Translations under genes and position numbers: made by a program | Notes under the pieces: generated by a model | Database searches by the model: none | Told to the model about the DNA's origin: nothing | What the model saw: the letters and a program-made list of their open reading frames with translations, nothing else | Shown here: positions 19,186 through 29,086 of the stretch, piece by piece | Layout: every line of letters starts with the position of its first letter | How positions within the stretch are numbered: position 1 is the first letter of the stretch | NCBI GenBank assembly: GCA_018266555.1 | Contig: JAFEAF010000007.1 | Coordinates: forward strand, 1-64,000 | Direction: 5' to 3' | DNA from: Bacteroidota bacterium | GTDB lineage: Bacteria; Bacteroidota; Bacteroidia; Chitinophagales; Chitinophagaceae | Length of the DNA: 64,000 nt

Positions 19186-22100
19186 TTATTGGTTTTTAAT
19201 TATTCGTTTGTTTTGCAATATCATTCTCCCGGAACTTGATTTTGAAGGAGTCTGTTTATAAGTTGGTAATGTAAGAGGTAAATTCCTTGTTTTTTTTATA
19301 CCAATATTTATGAAACTTTGATAATTGAATTGCTGAGATACAGAACTTCCGTTTATTTTACCAAAAGGAAAAGAATAATTAAACTGAATAGCTCTGCCTG
19401 CAGTGGGAGGGAAACTTTTAAACTGAAGGTTATTTAAATTATTTGCTAAACCGGAAATAGCAGGATCATTCCAAATATTTAAATAATCATAAGGATCCGT
19501 TGAAATAGTACCATACGGACCGGCAGCAAAAATTACATCAGAATTATTGTTAAGTGCATTCAAGTATGCTATCGGAAGATTACCTCCCAACGAATAGACT
19601 GTATTACTCTGATCGTTGATAAAATTATTGGCAAAATCTGTGAACAACTGGAAGTCTGCAAAAATGTATTCATCCCGTTTCCAAATCAAAGTAGGTTTAG
19701 TTAAATCAGAATAGGAGGTTTTTGCAATTAAAGTATTTTGCGAACCTGACGAAGAGCCATTTGTATTTCCTAAATTATTTACGTAGGATGCCGGAATTCC
19801 AATCATTGAGTTACCTGATAAAAATCCTGCATTGCCCGATGAACCTGAACTGCCTACCGATGACTGGCTTTTGTAAACAGCAGCATTCATTTGAGCATTG
19901 GGAAGCTCAGATTGTTTTGCGATGTAAGATTCTGCCAGGCTTTTCAGCTTAGGCTGGTAAGGGAAAATGTCCATACTGATTGCATTTTCGGGCATTTGAA
20001 AAAATTGACCCCTGACTTCCGGCGCACCGAGGTTGACATTTATTCTTGCACCGCCAAGTTTTATTAAATTGGAGTAAAGCTTATCAAAACCAAACTTGTC
20101 ATTGTCGAGATTACTATTCCATGGAATTGAAACAGAAAATAGCGGTGGGTAATTACCTGTATAGTTAGTTTGGTTTTTACATGTTGTACAATTGGATTGG
20201 AAACCTTTTACTTCAAATTCATCAAATTGTTCTGCATCTGTAGCATTGCTGAAGATGTCAATATCTTTCACCGCATTTTCTTTATTGGTTTGCCATTGAC
20301 CGTAAGCGGCTATCTTATCAGAAAAACTATTGTACTTACTTGTCTGAAACCTTTTCACATATAGAGGTATGGAACCCAATACAACCGTTTTTGGTTTTTT
20401 TGACACCGCTTTGGTTGTAAGCTGAAGATTCATAGAGTTTGAAACTGTTGTTTGTACCAATTGCCCTTGGTTATTCATTTGCTGTACCTGTCTTTGATCT
20501 GTAATTGTAGTTGTCTTAGTTTGATTTTGAGTAACAAGCTCCTGAAACTTCATACCCTGATGTGGAATCACCCATACTTCCATCGTATAAATTTTATTAT
20601 TCTCCAGTGAAGGTGGAATTGGGAAAACCAATTCCCTGTTTCCATTTTCAAGTGTAAAATTTGTTTTAATGGTATCGGCAGCGCCATCCGGAATAAACCA
20701 CACTTCATAACTGTAACCACTGCCTAATGAGGTTACCTTGGGATTCTGTGCGGGAAGAATATTATATTGCCAATCGCCTAATTCAATTCTTCCGGTAGCT
20801 CCAAATTCATTTTTCAAAAAGAATTGCTGGCCGGGAATAGGATATGCGTAATCAACATTTTTGTCAACTATTACATCAGGTGCTGCACCGGTTGAGAAAT
20901 ATAAAGTAGTGTCCTGCGATACAGGCCCTTCAGCAGGATCTCCGGTTTGTCCGTTAATGGTTTCTTTTGCATAACAATTTAAATACACTTTATATCGTGT
21001 GTAGGGCTGAAGCATGGTATAATAAACAATCGTGCTGGAATAACCATCATCAGACATGTGTATATTATCTGACACTAATGAATCTGATCCATCATTTTCT
21101 ATTTTATAGAGATTTGCATTGTAAACATAAAAACTGAAATGACGGTCATACGCTCTATCATGATTCTTGTCCGGCGGTACGGTTATGGCAAAGTCGGTTC
21201 CATTCATCGGTACGCTGAATGTGGCATAAGGATAATCAAATACATCTGCATTATTTTCCGGCCCTGCACTGGTAACCATTCTTATTTTATCTAACGGGTT
21301 GAATGGTATATAACATTTCTCTCCGAAGCTGAAAGGGAAATCGCCATCAACCGATACAAGTCCGTCAAAAATTGATCCTTTCACATGAACTTGCCCATCT
21401 ACCCAGGTTGGGTTTGGCAAGCCTGCCTGTAAATCTGCACTAATCTGAAACTTTATTAGTTCAAAATCACCATTGGCAAACCATGCATCCACATGAATAC
21501 CAATATCAAGATCAAGGTATGCATAGATGTCTCCCATACCATACCACTTATTCAAACCAAATGTGCCATCGTAACTACAACCTGCCGGTGGGTTATCAAT
21601 ATGCAATAATGCTACATCAAATCCTAATACAGCATCAACCTGTGCATACAGGAAGGCAAGAGAAAGGCGTAAATGTCCATCTGCACGGGCGCCAAACATA
21701 AATCCCGGATTGGTCTCCTGGTTTTCCTGCAAAATGGAGAATACTGTATTGTTTGAAGAAGAGTTGTTGTAACCTGTAATTTCTGAAGGTAGTGGTGGAA
21801 ACGGAGGTAATTCAGTTCCTGCATCAAAGTAGGCAGAAGCGCCAAGATATACATATAAATCATCGCCGGGACTACCAATATTAATAAGTGCCAGAGAAAC
21901 TTTTTTATCTTCCCCCTCGTCGGGCCTGCCTATGTAAACATAATCACCGTCGGGGCCGCCATGCATCCAAATTGGCGCATTGGCAGAAGCAGTAAGAAAT
22001 CTAAAACTCAAGTCAATGTATGTATCAAAAATTTTATTTTCAAAATCATAAACCATTTTCATATAGGCACTTCCTAATGCATTGTCATTAGAAGGAGGAT

Positions 22101-25100
22101 CTGACATTACAAATCCATTTCCATCCAATTCCATTTTGCCCAGCCCGCCATTGTGTATTTCTACAGATAAAGTGAGAGAGGCATTAACTACTACCGGTTG
22201 AACAACCGCTACGATTAATTGTGCCTGTATGCCGGTTGTTCCGGATTGGGGAATCATCGGGATAGTTCCCGGCGTGGTGCTGTGGCTTCTGATATCATCG
22301 TCGTTTGGAGGAGTCAAAGTCATATTATGATAGATGCCTCCGCCAAATCCATTAACAGTTAAACCAGGGCCAATAACGATTCCGGCTTGCATGAAAATGC
22401 TTCCGCCAACTGCCCAGTAATTAATGTTGTCAAGTGTGGTTCCAAATCTTGCTGTAGCATCCAGTTCTGCAAAAGGAAATTTAGCATGCAGGGTGCCGTT
22501 AATTCCATTCCCATAAGTTTTATCATCTCTTATAAAATCCAACTCACCATCAACCGATACCGGCCCTATGCCTCCTTTAAGGGCAATCTTATTTACTTCA
22601 GGTCTGTCAAAACTCGCAGTGGCACTGCCGTTGGAAGGAATATTTATTTTACCAATCAATCCTAAATTGGTTGTTCCGCTTAGTACAGAGTTATCTCCGA
22701 ACCCAAGATTCAATGATAAGTCAAATAAAATACCCGCCTCAAATTCACTTGTACTTTTGGGTGTGAAATCAAATTTAAAATTGGAAATATTAATACCAAA
22801 CCCTGCTACGGTATTTTGAGAATTATCCGGAGATGGGGCATTAAAATTATTATTGATTGATTCTGCATTGGGGCCTCCGGCAAGTGCACCATCATTTATA
22901 TTGGAATTGTTTTGTGATAATCCTCCCAGTGAGTTGGAGCCAAGGCTCCATACCCCGGATTTAAAATTGAACTGATGAGTATTCGGATCATTGTTAGTGA
23001 TATACATTCCCTGGAAACTCAAAGCAGTTATATTCATATTAGGAAGCAGCCCGGAAGTAAGTTTTGAAGTATTAATACTTACATTTCCATTCAGATTGGC
23101 TGCGATAATAAATGAACCACTATTGTTATTTATCGTTAGTGATGAATTATTCTGCAACGAAAGAACTGCCCCCCACATATCCACATTATAATTTCCCTTT
23201 GGCGCTATAACAAACTGATAATTCATTCCTGTACCCTCACCCACACTTAAATTGCAACTATACCCTAATGCATCATTACTGATTGGAAGCCTGATACTAC
23301 CGGTCATTTTCATTCCATTCTGGAAATTATTTTGTACAATAGCAATGTTGATATTGTCAATTGAAAATGCCCAGCCGCCAATGTTACCTGAATTAATATC
23401 CAGTATGTTATTGGCACCGATATTAGTCGTGACACCTGTATTGTCAAGAATAAAATTCTGAAAACCGAATGAAGTATTGTTGTTGCCTGTAAGCCCGGAT
23501 GGAAGACTCATTTTTAAATTCTGAAAATATAAACCTTCCCAACTATTGTCTTTTGCCCCGGTGTAAGCAGTAGGAAAATTAATTCCCGATGGGTTATTTT
23601 TTTCAGAATGGTCATATATTCCATCCGGCGAAGAAAGCATGAATCCGGGCAACGACGCTATTTCAAAATTGTGAGGAAGCGTTATATCCGCAACCCAATC
23701 ATTCCAATCAGTAAAACTAAATTTAGCATGGACGCTGAACGGAACGTTTAATTGTTTGTCATCCTTATCAACTGCTACAATACTGTTTTTGCTGTTAAAT
23801 ATTAAATCGGCATTGGCAACAATTTTATCCAATCCGTTTATACCATCCCATGCAATATAAGTGCCATTTGCAGTATCAATCGCACTACCTGAAGAAACTT
23901 TGCAGGAATTAAAATCGAATTGCATATTGCCTGCCTGTAGTTTTTGATCTTTGTATAAATACAGAATGCCTCCTTTATCTGTAAGTAATAATTTATCAGG
24001 TGCTATTTGGAAATGAGTGCCACCAAGAGATAACCATCCTCCAAGCTCAGGAAGATTTTGATCTAACAGCACGGTCATATTAGTACATGAAGAAGAAAAA
24101 TCTATTCCCATGATAGTAAGCGTACCCGGCATACCGTTAGTGTTGTTAATGCCCAAAGGAAAATCCACTTCACTGTTCCCTGCAATTTCATTGATCAGGT
24201 AAGCGCCGTTAGTAATCCTGTTTTTAATATTATTGTAATCATCATTATTAAGCCCGGAGAATTCAGATAACGGATCAGTTCCACTAAAAGGTGACCATTG
24301 CGGATGGCTGCCATCAGTAGATGTTATGGCATCCCCATCGTAAACTGTTTTGTCGGTATTTACTTTTAGTTTTTCAAAAGAAACTTTTAACCGGACATCT
24401 GAAACGAGCGGATGCCATATTATATAACCATTGCCTTTATAACTGCCATCAGTGTTTTTGGTTGCATTATCAATATGCATTGCAAATCCATTGATATTAA
24501 TATTTGCTCCAGAAAGATCTGAGACAGCTAAATCATTTTTATTTGAAACAGATGACACCCCTGTACAACCCTGTGAGGGTGTATATAAAAGAGTTTGTGT
24601 TGTAGAGATACCACTACCATCGCCAGATGCAGAAGAGTTATAAGCAAATGCCCCGATCTGGCTATAACCCTGGTTGGCTATCTCCAAAGGACTGCCAGGC
24701 ATTGGAGTAAAATTCGCTTTTACTCTCGTGATGTACTGCTTCCCCGGAATGAGAATGTTTGAATATTTTAAAGTATCCAATAAAAAAATTGTCGCCGGTA
24801 TATTATGCTGAATAAAAACAAAAGGATTATTGATGGCATCCAAAATAGTTTGCCCCGGAAATACCTGCCGGATTTCCAAATCATAGGTTAATGCACCTAA
24901 TGGTATTCCGCAAGAGGTAGCGGGCGGTGTCCAGGCAAACTGAATTTGAGAAGAGTGTGGAGTAAATGATTGAAACCCTCCCGTAGTTTGTAACATGGTT
25001 GATACCGGCAAAATAAATTGAGGCGCTGATGCGGTATAACAAATCGTGAAATAGGCACACCCTGTTCCCGGAGCAGATAAAGGAACTGAATATCCAGGTT

Positions 25101-25629
25101 GATCATAATCATAAGCTGCAATACATATTCTGTACATGCCTTCGGGCAATTTAAAATTTACACCATCCTGTCTTAATGTGGAGAGATTAAGGTTTTCAAA
25201 GAGCAAAGAATTTTCATTAAAATTCCCAAATGCATTTTGTAATAATTGCTGATCCAAAACCAATGATTGCTGAGGATTCATGATAATGGCTGAACTGGGT
25301 TGATAATCGGGTCTCAACTTCACGCCCATTGGAGAAGGAGAAACTCTTTCAATGCTTGCAGAAAGTTTGATATGAAGCGTAGCATTGCTATGGCTGGTAA
25401 TAAAGGCGCTGACATGACTATTGATATCCTGGTTTAGTTGCCCGTAATGTTGTCCCGTTAAATCCGCTTTAAGTTGCGGGAGATAGGGAGGCACAGGCTG
25501 TACCACATTTACCTGGATGCTTACAGGATAAGGATTGGATTGTGCATTTGTAATCAGACTGAATTGCAATCCCGATAAAAAGAGGAGTATGGCTTTAAAG
25601 AAATACATTTTCGAAAAATAATTTTTCAT
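19186..25629 (-). CDS. giant exported beta-rich protein, cassette 1 gene 2
   Basis: The protein is about 2,147 residues. I chose the Met at 25629 (MKNYFSKMYFF, signal peptide ending TNAQ). The ATG at 25656 overlaps the barrel gene by 17 bp and adds nine non-signal residues. After the signal there is one ~155-residue domain (IERVSPSPMG, KLPEGMYRICIAAYD, GTGCAYFTIC), present twice in the paralogue. Then come an FN3-like domain (TYDLEIRQVFPGQT), a very long beta-rich region with recurring GGWAFSIDNI, GPVSVDGELDF and AGLPNPTWVDG, FN3-like modules near 1400-1700 and a C-terminal stretch rich in Ser and Asn. There is no T9SS sorting domain. N-terminal features may correspond to the TANFOR-type domain of Bacteroidota giants, which I cannot verify. 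Function is unknown; the tight operon suggests it works with the barrel and the FN3 protein. Confidence 0.8.
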   Translation of the reverse strand: MKNYFSKMYFFKAILLFLSGLQFSLITNAQSNPYPVSIQVNVVQPVPPYLPQLKADLTGQHYGQLNQDINSHVSAFITSHSNATLHIKLSASIERVSPSPMGVKLRPDYQPSSAIIMNPQQSLVLDQQLLQNAFGNFNENSLLFENLNLSTLRQDGVNFKLPEGMYRICIAAYDYDQPGYSVPLSAPGTGCAYFTICYTASAPQFILPVSTMLQTTGGFQSFTPHSSQIQFAWTPPATSCGIPLGALTYDLEIRQVFPGQTILDAINNPFVFIQHNIPATIFLLDTLKYSNILIPGKQYITRVKANFTPMPGSPLEIANQGYSQIGAFAYNSSASGDGSGISTTQTLLYTPSQGCTGVSSVSNKNDLAVSDLSGANININGFAMHIDNATKNTDGSYKGNGYIIWHPLVSDVRLKVSFEKLKVNTDKTVYDGDAITSTDGSHPQWSPFSGTDPLSEFSGLNNDDYNNIKNRITNGAYLINEIAGNSEVDFPLGINNTNGMPGTLTIMGIDFSSSCTNMTVLLDQNLPELGGWLSLGGTHFQIAPDKLLLTDKGGILYLYKDQKLQAGNMQFDFNSCKVSSGSAIDTANGTYIAWDGINGLDKIVANADLIFNSKNSIVAVDKDDKQLNVPFSVHAKFSFTDWNDWVADITLPHNFEIASLPGFMLSSPDGIYDHSEKNNPSGINFPTAYTGAKDNSWEGLYFQNLKMSLPSGLTGNNNTSFGFQNFILDNTGVTTNIGANNILDINSGNIGGWAFSIDNINIAIVQNNFQNGMKMTGSIRLPISNDALGYSCNLSVGEGTGMNYQFVIAPKGNYNVDMWGAVLSLQNNSSLTINNNSGSFIIAANLNGNVSINTSKLTSGLLPNMNITALSFQGMYITNNDPNTHQFNFKSGVWSLGSNSLGGLSQNNSNINDGALAGGPNAESINNNFNAPSPDNSQNTVAGFGINISNFKFDFTPKSTSEFEAGILFDLSLNLGFGDNSVLSGTTNLGLIGKINIPSNGSATASFDRPEVNKIALKGGIGPVSVDGELDFIRDDKTYGNGINGTLHAKFPFAELDATARFGTTLDNINYWAVGGSIFMQAGIVIGPGLTVNGFGGGIYHNMTLTPPNDDDIRSHSTTPGTIPMIPQSGTTGIQAQLIVAVVQPVVVNASLTLSVEIHNGGLGKMELDGNGFVMSDPPSNDNALGSAYMKMVYDFENKIFDTYIDLSFRFLTASANAPIWMHGGPDGDYVYIGRPDEGEDKKVSLALINIGSPGDDLYVYLGASAYFDAGTELPPFPPLPSEITGYNNSSSNNTVFSILQENQETNPGFMFGARADGHLRLSLAFLYAQVDAVLGFDVALLHIDNPPAGCSYDGTFGLNKWYGMGDIYAYLDLDIGIHVDAWFANGDFELIKFQISADLQAGLPNPTWVDGQVHVKGSIFDGLVSVDGDFPFSFGEKCYIPFNPLDKIRMVTSAGPENNADVFDYPYATFSVPMNGTDFAITVPPDKNHDRAYDRHFSFYVYNANLYKIENDGSDSLVSDNIHMSDDGYSSTIVYYTMLQPYTRYKVYLNCYAKETINGQTGDPAEGPVSQDTTLYFSTGAAPDVIVDKNVDYAYPIPGQQFFLKNEFGATGRIELGDWQYNILPAQNPKVTSLGSGYSYEVWFIPDGAADTIKTNFTLENGNRELVFPIPPSLENNKIYTMEVWVIPHQGMKFQELVTQNQTKTTTITDQRQVQQMNNQGQLVQTTVSNSMNLQLTTKAVSKKPKTVVLGSIPLYVKRFQTSKYNSFSDKIAAYGQWQTNKENAVKDIDIFSNATDAEQFDEFEVKGFQSNCTTCKNQTNYTGNYPPLFSVSIPWNSNLDNDKFGFDKLYSNLIKLGGARINVNLGAPEVRGQFFQMPENAISMDIFPYQPKLKSLAESYIAKQSELPNAQMNAAVYKSQSSVGSSGSSGNAGFLSGNSMIGIPASYVNNLGNTNGSSSGSQNTLIAKTSYSDLTKPTLIWKRDEYIFADFQLFTDFANNFINDQSNTVYSLGGNLPIAYLNALNNNSDVIFAAGPYGTISTDPYDYLNIWNDPAISGLANNLNNLQFKSFPPTAGRAIQFNYSFPFGKINGSSVSQQFNYQSFINIGIKKTRNLPLTLPTYKQTPSKSSSGRMILQNKRIIKNQ

Positions 25630-25639
25630 ACATACATTT

Positions 25640-27355
25640 TTAAAAATGAAATCCATAGTTTATACCTCCTGTAAAATTTCTGCTGTTCACAGCAATAGGA
25701 ACATGATACACTACATTCAACGGGTTCAGGTTCACAGGTGGAGTAAGTATATAACTGAGATAAATTCCAAAAGAATTTTTTTTCTGCGAATAAGAAGTAT
25801 TGAAAGAAAAAGTGGTATTGTTTCCAACCGTACCACTCATGCTCTTGTTTAAAAAATATCCTGCCGTTCCCTGTATACTCAGATTGTGTTGCTTTAATAA
25901 CTGCAACATTATTCCGCCATTCATTCCCACAGACTGGTAGGTGTTATTCAATTGTTTGTATTCGCTGTACATTTCCGTACTGTTGATTCCCCAAAAACCT
26001 TTATTGAAAAAAAGTGAATAATTTAATGATGCTGCAATGCTTTGCGTACTTGACTGGCTGGAAGTCGTCGGATTTTTATCATTAAGATCAGTGTAATTAA
26101 AACTGGCGCTGACGGTTTGCTGATGACGCTGGTTTGAAAATGTAAATACCGGTGATAATGTCGCATTCCACATCAACTGATTCATCCTGATGGAATCAGG
26201 AATTTGCAACAAACCATCTTTTTGATATACACTAACTCCCATAAAATTGAGATTGAGATTTACATGATTGCTTACAAAAGCATTAATGCCAACATTGCCT
26301 GTTTTAGTTTGCAACTCCGAAGCCAGCATTCGTTCGAGATTATTGTGTTGTGAGTTGGCCATTGCATTAACACTTAATCTTCCTTTAAAAAAAGTTGTAG
26401 CTATATTGCCGGTTAGCATCTCCACATCATTCAACATATATGGAACGCCCAATGAAACAAAATCAGGTTCAATGCGACGGTACCCTGCTGATACATTCAG
26501 GTTACGCAGTACAAGAGTAAGCATGCTCTGTCCTGAATAACTTAATACCGAACTGTAATTGATAGGTTGTATTTTTTGAGTGAAAGTTGGGACCTTTACA
26601 TACCCGATGGTATCAATTCGCTGATAAGACATATCCCGGTTCAAAAGGCTTACAGCTACATCTCCCGTAAATGTCAGTTTCTTAAAAAATAAAAAATGCC
26701 ATGAACTACCTAACACGGTATTTTCCTGAGGAAGGATAGTGGTGAGGCTGTCTTTAATTCTTTGAATGGATGTGGTGTCATCCTTTGCATGAAGAAACTG
26801 GACACTGAGATTTTGTTTTGTGTTTCCATAGCCAATTTTAAAACCGTAACCGGTTCGGGCATATTGGGGCATCCTGTTTTTTTCAAACGTAGTGTCTTCT
26901 GTAATAGCTTTGTTGAGGCGGCCATAGAAAGAACTGAAATAAAATTTTCCGGGAGTAAGTTCGATACCGGCTCCTAAAAAACTCTGACCATCGAAAACAA
27001 ATGGAGAATATGAAATGCTTCTGTATCCAAGATGTAGTTTGATCCATCTATAAGAAGGGCTTATTCCAAATTGGGTAAAGGGAGATGTATAGCTTTTTGA
27101 ATATTGGGTTACCACAAAAGAAAAAGGAAGTGAAACGCCATATGTGGTAGGTGTAAAACTTCCATAAACATTCCATGAAAAAGGATCCTGTGATTGAAAA
27201 GGTTGATTGGAAGAATAAAAATTAGCGCCTGCACCCAATGATCCATGAAATGTAAAAGGCTTTGCGCTTTTTACAGAACTTAAATCCTGAGCATAAAGAA
27301 TATTATTAAAACTTATGCCAGCCACTAACAGGAAAAAAAATGATTTAAGATGCAT
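25640..27355 (-). CDS. outer-membrane beta-barrel protein, cassette 1 gene 1
   Basis: The protein is 571 residues with a signal peptide to LYAQ (~22). The body is a series of alternating amphipathic strands (FHGSLGAGANFYSS, PFSFVVTQYS, WIKLHLGYRSISYSPF, SVLSYSGQSMLTL and others). It ends in an aromatic residue (GGINYGFHF), as expected of an outer-membrane barrel. There is no plug, carboxypeptidase-regulatory domain or TonB box, and it is longer than PorP/SprF-type barrels. The paralogue at 38254-39972 shares long blocks (FDGQSF.G.G.ELTPG, GTPYMLNDVE, LNLNYSG.....KDG). It is the first gene of cassette 1; operator E lies 78 bp upstream. It could be an exporter or an anchor for the giant protein. 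Confidence 0.83.
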   Translation of the reverse strand: MHLKSFFFLLVAGISFNNILYAQDLSSVKSAKPFTFHGSLGAGANFYSSNQPFQSQDPFSWNVYGSFTPTTYGVSLPFSFVVTQYSKSYTSPFTQFGISPSYRWIKLHLGYRSISYSPFVFDGQSFLGAGIELTPGKFYFSSFYGRLNKAITEDTTFEKNRMPQYARTGYGFKIGYGNTKQNLSVQFLHAKDDTTSIQRIKDSLTTILPQENTVLGSSWHFLFFKKLTFTGDVAVSLLNRDMSYQRIDTIGYVKVPTFTQKIQPINYSSVLSYSGQSMLTLVLRNLNVSAGYRRIEPDFVSLGVPYMLNDVEMLTGNIATTFFKGRLSVNAMANSQHNNLERMLASELQTKTGNVGINAFVSNHVNLNLNFMGVSVYQKDGLLQIPDSIRMNQLMWNATLSPVFTFSNQRHQQTVSASFNYTDLNDKNPTTSSQSSTQSIAASLNYSLFFNKGFWGINSTEMYSEYKQLNNTYQSVGMNGGIMLQLLKQHNLSIQGTAGYFLNKSMSGTVGNNTTFSFNTSYSQKKNSFGIYLSYILTPPVNLNPLNVVYHVPIAVNSRNFTGGINYGFHF

Positions 27356-27432
27356 AAATTAAGGTTTACCAATCAGTCAACAAGCCTTTACAGGCGTAAA
27401 ATTCAATAAGAGAGAAATTGTTTTTGCCCATA

Positions 27433-27459
27433 ACCGGTGAACGGACAATGAAAATCGAT
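27433..27459. promoter_or_regulatory. predicted LytTR operator E, upstream of cassette 1
   Basis: Half-sites ACCGGT (27433-27438) and ATCGAT (27454-27459) have 21-bp spacing and are followed by AAA. The spacer GAACGGACAATGAAA keeps the GAACG and GAAA positions of sites C and D. The half-sites are less exact than in A-D. It lies 78 bp upstream of the barrel gene that begins cassette 1. Confidence 0.55.
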
Positions 27460-27482
27460 AAAATGCTCAACCTGTGCTTAGC

Positions 27483-27530
27483 CGTGTTATTACTCTTACT
27501 TTTATCGTGTGAAAAAGATTTAATAACACG
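27483..27530. promoter_or_regulatory. 10-bp inverted repeat next to operator E
   Basis: CGTGTTATTA (27483-27492) and TAATAACACG (27521-27530) form a perfect inverted repeat with a 28-nt spacer. It lies between operator E and the stop of the lipoprotein gene at 27536. No T-run follows on either strand. It may be a second binding dyad or a weak 3' hairpin of the lipoprotein transcript. Confidence 0.4.
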
Positions 27531-27535
27531 CTTAC

Positions 27536-28078
27536 TTAATGATGTACATCAAACTTTCCATCTGTTATTTGAATGTATTGTGGATAGTTTTTTGCTCCGT
27601 TTGTTCCCTCATCGTAATAAACATTCACCAGCTTTCCGGAAAACGTACCAGTTAAATGCTGCTGATCGTAAGTAGTAACTGTAAACGTGACGTCTTCCCC
27701 GGTATAGGTAACGCCCCGCGGATTATAATAATTAACGATACAATTCATATCTCCCGTAGCATTATCTTTAATTTTAGTAGTTCCACTTTTTTTAATTTCA
27801 AACTGAAATCCTTCATGTTTGGTATCGCCATTCAATACTTCAATTCCATCTTTTACGTCGGTTCTGTAAACGTCAAGAGAGATTTCAAAAAAGCTTTGGC
27901 TTACATGAAATGTTTTGGGTGTGCCATCCATATTGCAGGTGATTGTACCATAATTCGTCGTTGGATTTGTTAACGCGGTTTCTGTTTGCCCGGTGGTCTT
28001 ATTATCAGAGCCGGAAGAATTGTTGCAGGATATTGCTATGAAGCAAAACGATGAAAGAATAATAGATAACTTTTTCAT
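27536..28078 (-). CDS. small lipoprotein of the SGTFSG/DGKFD family
   Basis: The protein is 180 residues with a lipobox (AISC, Cys18) followed by a Ser/Gly/Thr linker. The domain ends in HLTGTFSGKLVNVY and ITDGKFDVHH, the hallmark of the family also found at 13330, 28115 and 32377. The DNA around the lipobox (ATATCCTGCAACAATTC on the coding strand) is nearly repeated in the remnant at 32264-32341. It follows the lipoprotein at 28115-28711 after a 36-bp gap and is probably co-transcribed from operator F. Confidence 0.75.
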   Translation of the reverse strand: MKKLSIILSSFCFIAISCNNSSGSDNKTTGQTETALTNPTTNYGTITCNMDGTPKTFHVSQSFFEISLDVYRTDVKDGIEVLNGDTKHEGFQFEIKKSGTTKIKDNATGDMNCIVNYYNPRGVTYTGEDVTFTVTTYDQQHLTGTFSGKLVNVYYDEGTNGAKNYPQYIQITDGKFDVHH

Positions 28079-28114
28079 TTTATATTATGTTTTAACAATG
28101 AGTAGTTATTTTCA

Positions 28115-28711
28115 TTAGGGATGTAACGTTCCCGTAGAAAACGGTATATCAAATTTTCCATTGGTAAGAATTGCTTTTTTCCCCTCGTTACTAATGTTTG
28201 CAGAAAATGTTCCTGTAATCCGTGTTTTTGATAATGAAACAATTGTTACCGTTGCAGTATCAGTAACACTGTTATCTGCCCCTACACCGGCAACTTCATA
28301 GCTCATATAATCACCCTTTAAATGATCGAGATAGATCGCAGGCATAGTAGCTTTGTCAAATTCAATATTGCCAACATGGATAGAGCTTCCCGTTTTGGCC
28401 GGGCACATAATTTTAATTGAATACTCAGGGTTTTGATCGCTTCCATCTTTTGAAGATACCAGGGTAAATTCAACCGTATTGTCCGGGTCGAGAAAGGCTG
28501 TGTTGCGCAATTGCATTTCATCCACAACATTCCCGGTTATTAGCGCTCCGTCAAGATTAACAGAAAAACTAGCATTGCCTGCCGGGGTATCTTCACTTTT
28601 GCTGTTTTGATTATTATCGCTTTTTTGTGATCCTGACGGATTGTTGCATGCATAAAATAATACTATGCACACAGAGAAAATAATTGTAACAAGTAATTTT
28701 AAATGTTTCAT
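28115..28711 (-). CDS. small lipoprotein of the SGTFSG/DGKFDIPF family
   Basis: The protein is about 198 residues from the Met at 28711 (MKHLKLLVTI, lipobox FYAC). This start matches the paralogue at 32964; the upstream ATG at 28762 would add 17 residues before the signal peptide. The C-terminal half ends TRITGTFSANIS and TNGKFDIPFSTG. It lies downstream of the 39-residue membrane peptide gene, with operator F in front of both. Confidence 0.77.
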   Translation of the reverse strand: MKHLKLLVTIIFSVCIVLFYACNNPSGSQKSDNNQNSKSEDTPAGNASFSVNLDGALITGNVVDEMQLRNTAFLDPDNTVEFTLVSSKDGSDQNPEYSIKIMCPAKTGSSIHVGNIEFDKATMPAIYLDHLKGDYMSYEVAGVGADNSVTDTATVTIVSLSKTRITGTFSANISNEGKKAILTNGKFDIPFSTGTLHP

Positions 28712-28796
28712 AATTTTTTTTTTAAAAGAATATTTTAGTATAAAAAAGATTTTAATCTGCACAATTATTTTTAATTTGTTTTCAAAGCTTATATAC

Positions 28797-28916
28797 CTAT
28801 TTCTTTAACATCAACGCCAACAATGCCAATATGAAAAACAGTATTGCCAATGCAAGGAGTAACCATTTAATTACACCGGATCTTTGTGGTTGAGCCATAC
28901 TTTGAGTTTCGTTCAT
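28797..28916 (-). CDS. 39-residue single-pass membrane peptide
   Basis: A short frame from an ATG at 28916 to a TAG at 28797-28799 encodes 39 residues. They comprise a polar N-terminus (MNETQSMAQPQRSG), one strongly hydrophobic helix of about 20 residues (VIKWLLLALAILF and following) and a Lys-Lys end. The composition is that of a real single-pass microprotein rather than random sequence. Operator F lies 43 bp upstream. The lipoprotein gene at 28711 follows after 85 bp. Function is unknown; small peptides of this kind often modulate a membrane partner. Confidence 0.58.
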   Translation of the reverse strand: MNETQSMAQPQRSGVIKWLLLALAILFFILALLALMLKK

Positions 28917-28958
28917 GTTCGTAAAATTGCATCTTCATGGAATTGGTTTTATTAAATA

Positions 28959-28985
28959 TTCGACCAACACATTGTTGTTTTCGAC
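28959..28985. promoter_or_regulatory. predicted LytTR operator F
   Basis: The two half-sites are identical, TTCGAC at 28959-28964 and 28980-28985, with 21-bp spacing. The spacer begins CAACACAT, like CAACGCAT in site G. It lies 43 bp upstream of the membrane-peptide gene and the two lipoprotein genes that follow. Confidence 0.58.
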
Positions 28986-29086
28986 GAAAAATTCAGGCAT
29001 TTCAAAATCATCTTTTTCAAACCATATTTTTAATTTTTAGGGTGCGGTAAATTTTAGTGGACCAGTTTTTTTGGCATTTCGTCTTT

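Noticed and set aside
27418-27675. Plus-strand 85-codon frame with a lipobox-like start (LLLLLLSCEK)
   Set aside because: It overlaps operator E and runs antisense into the lipoprotein gene at 27536, where the opposite strand is clearly coding. The hydrophobic part coincides with the inverted repeat.
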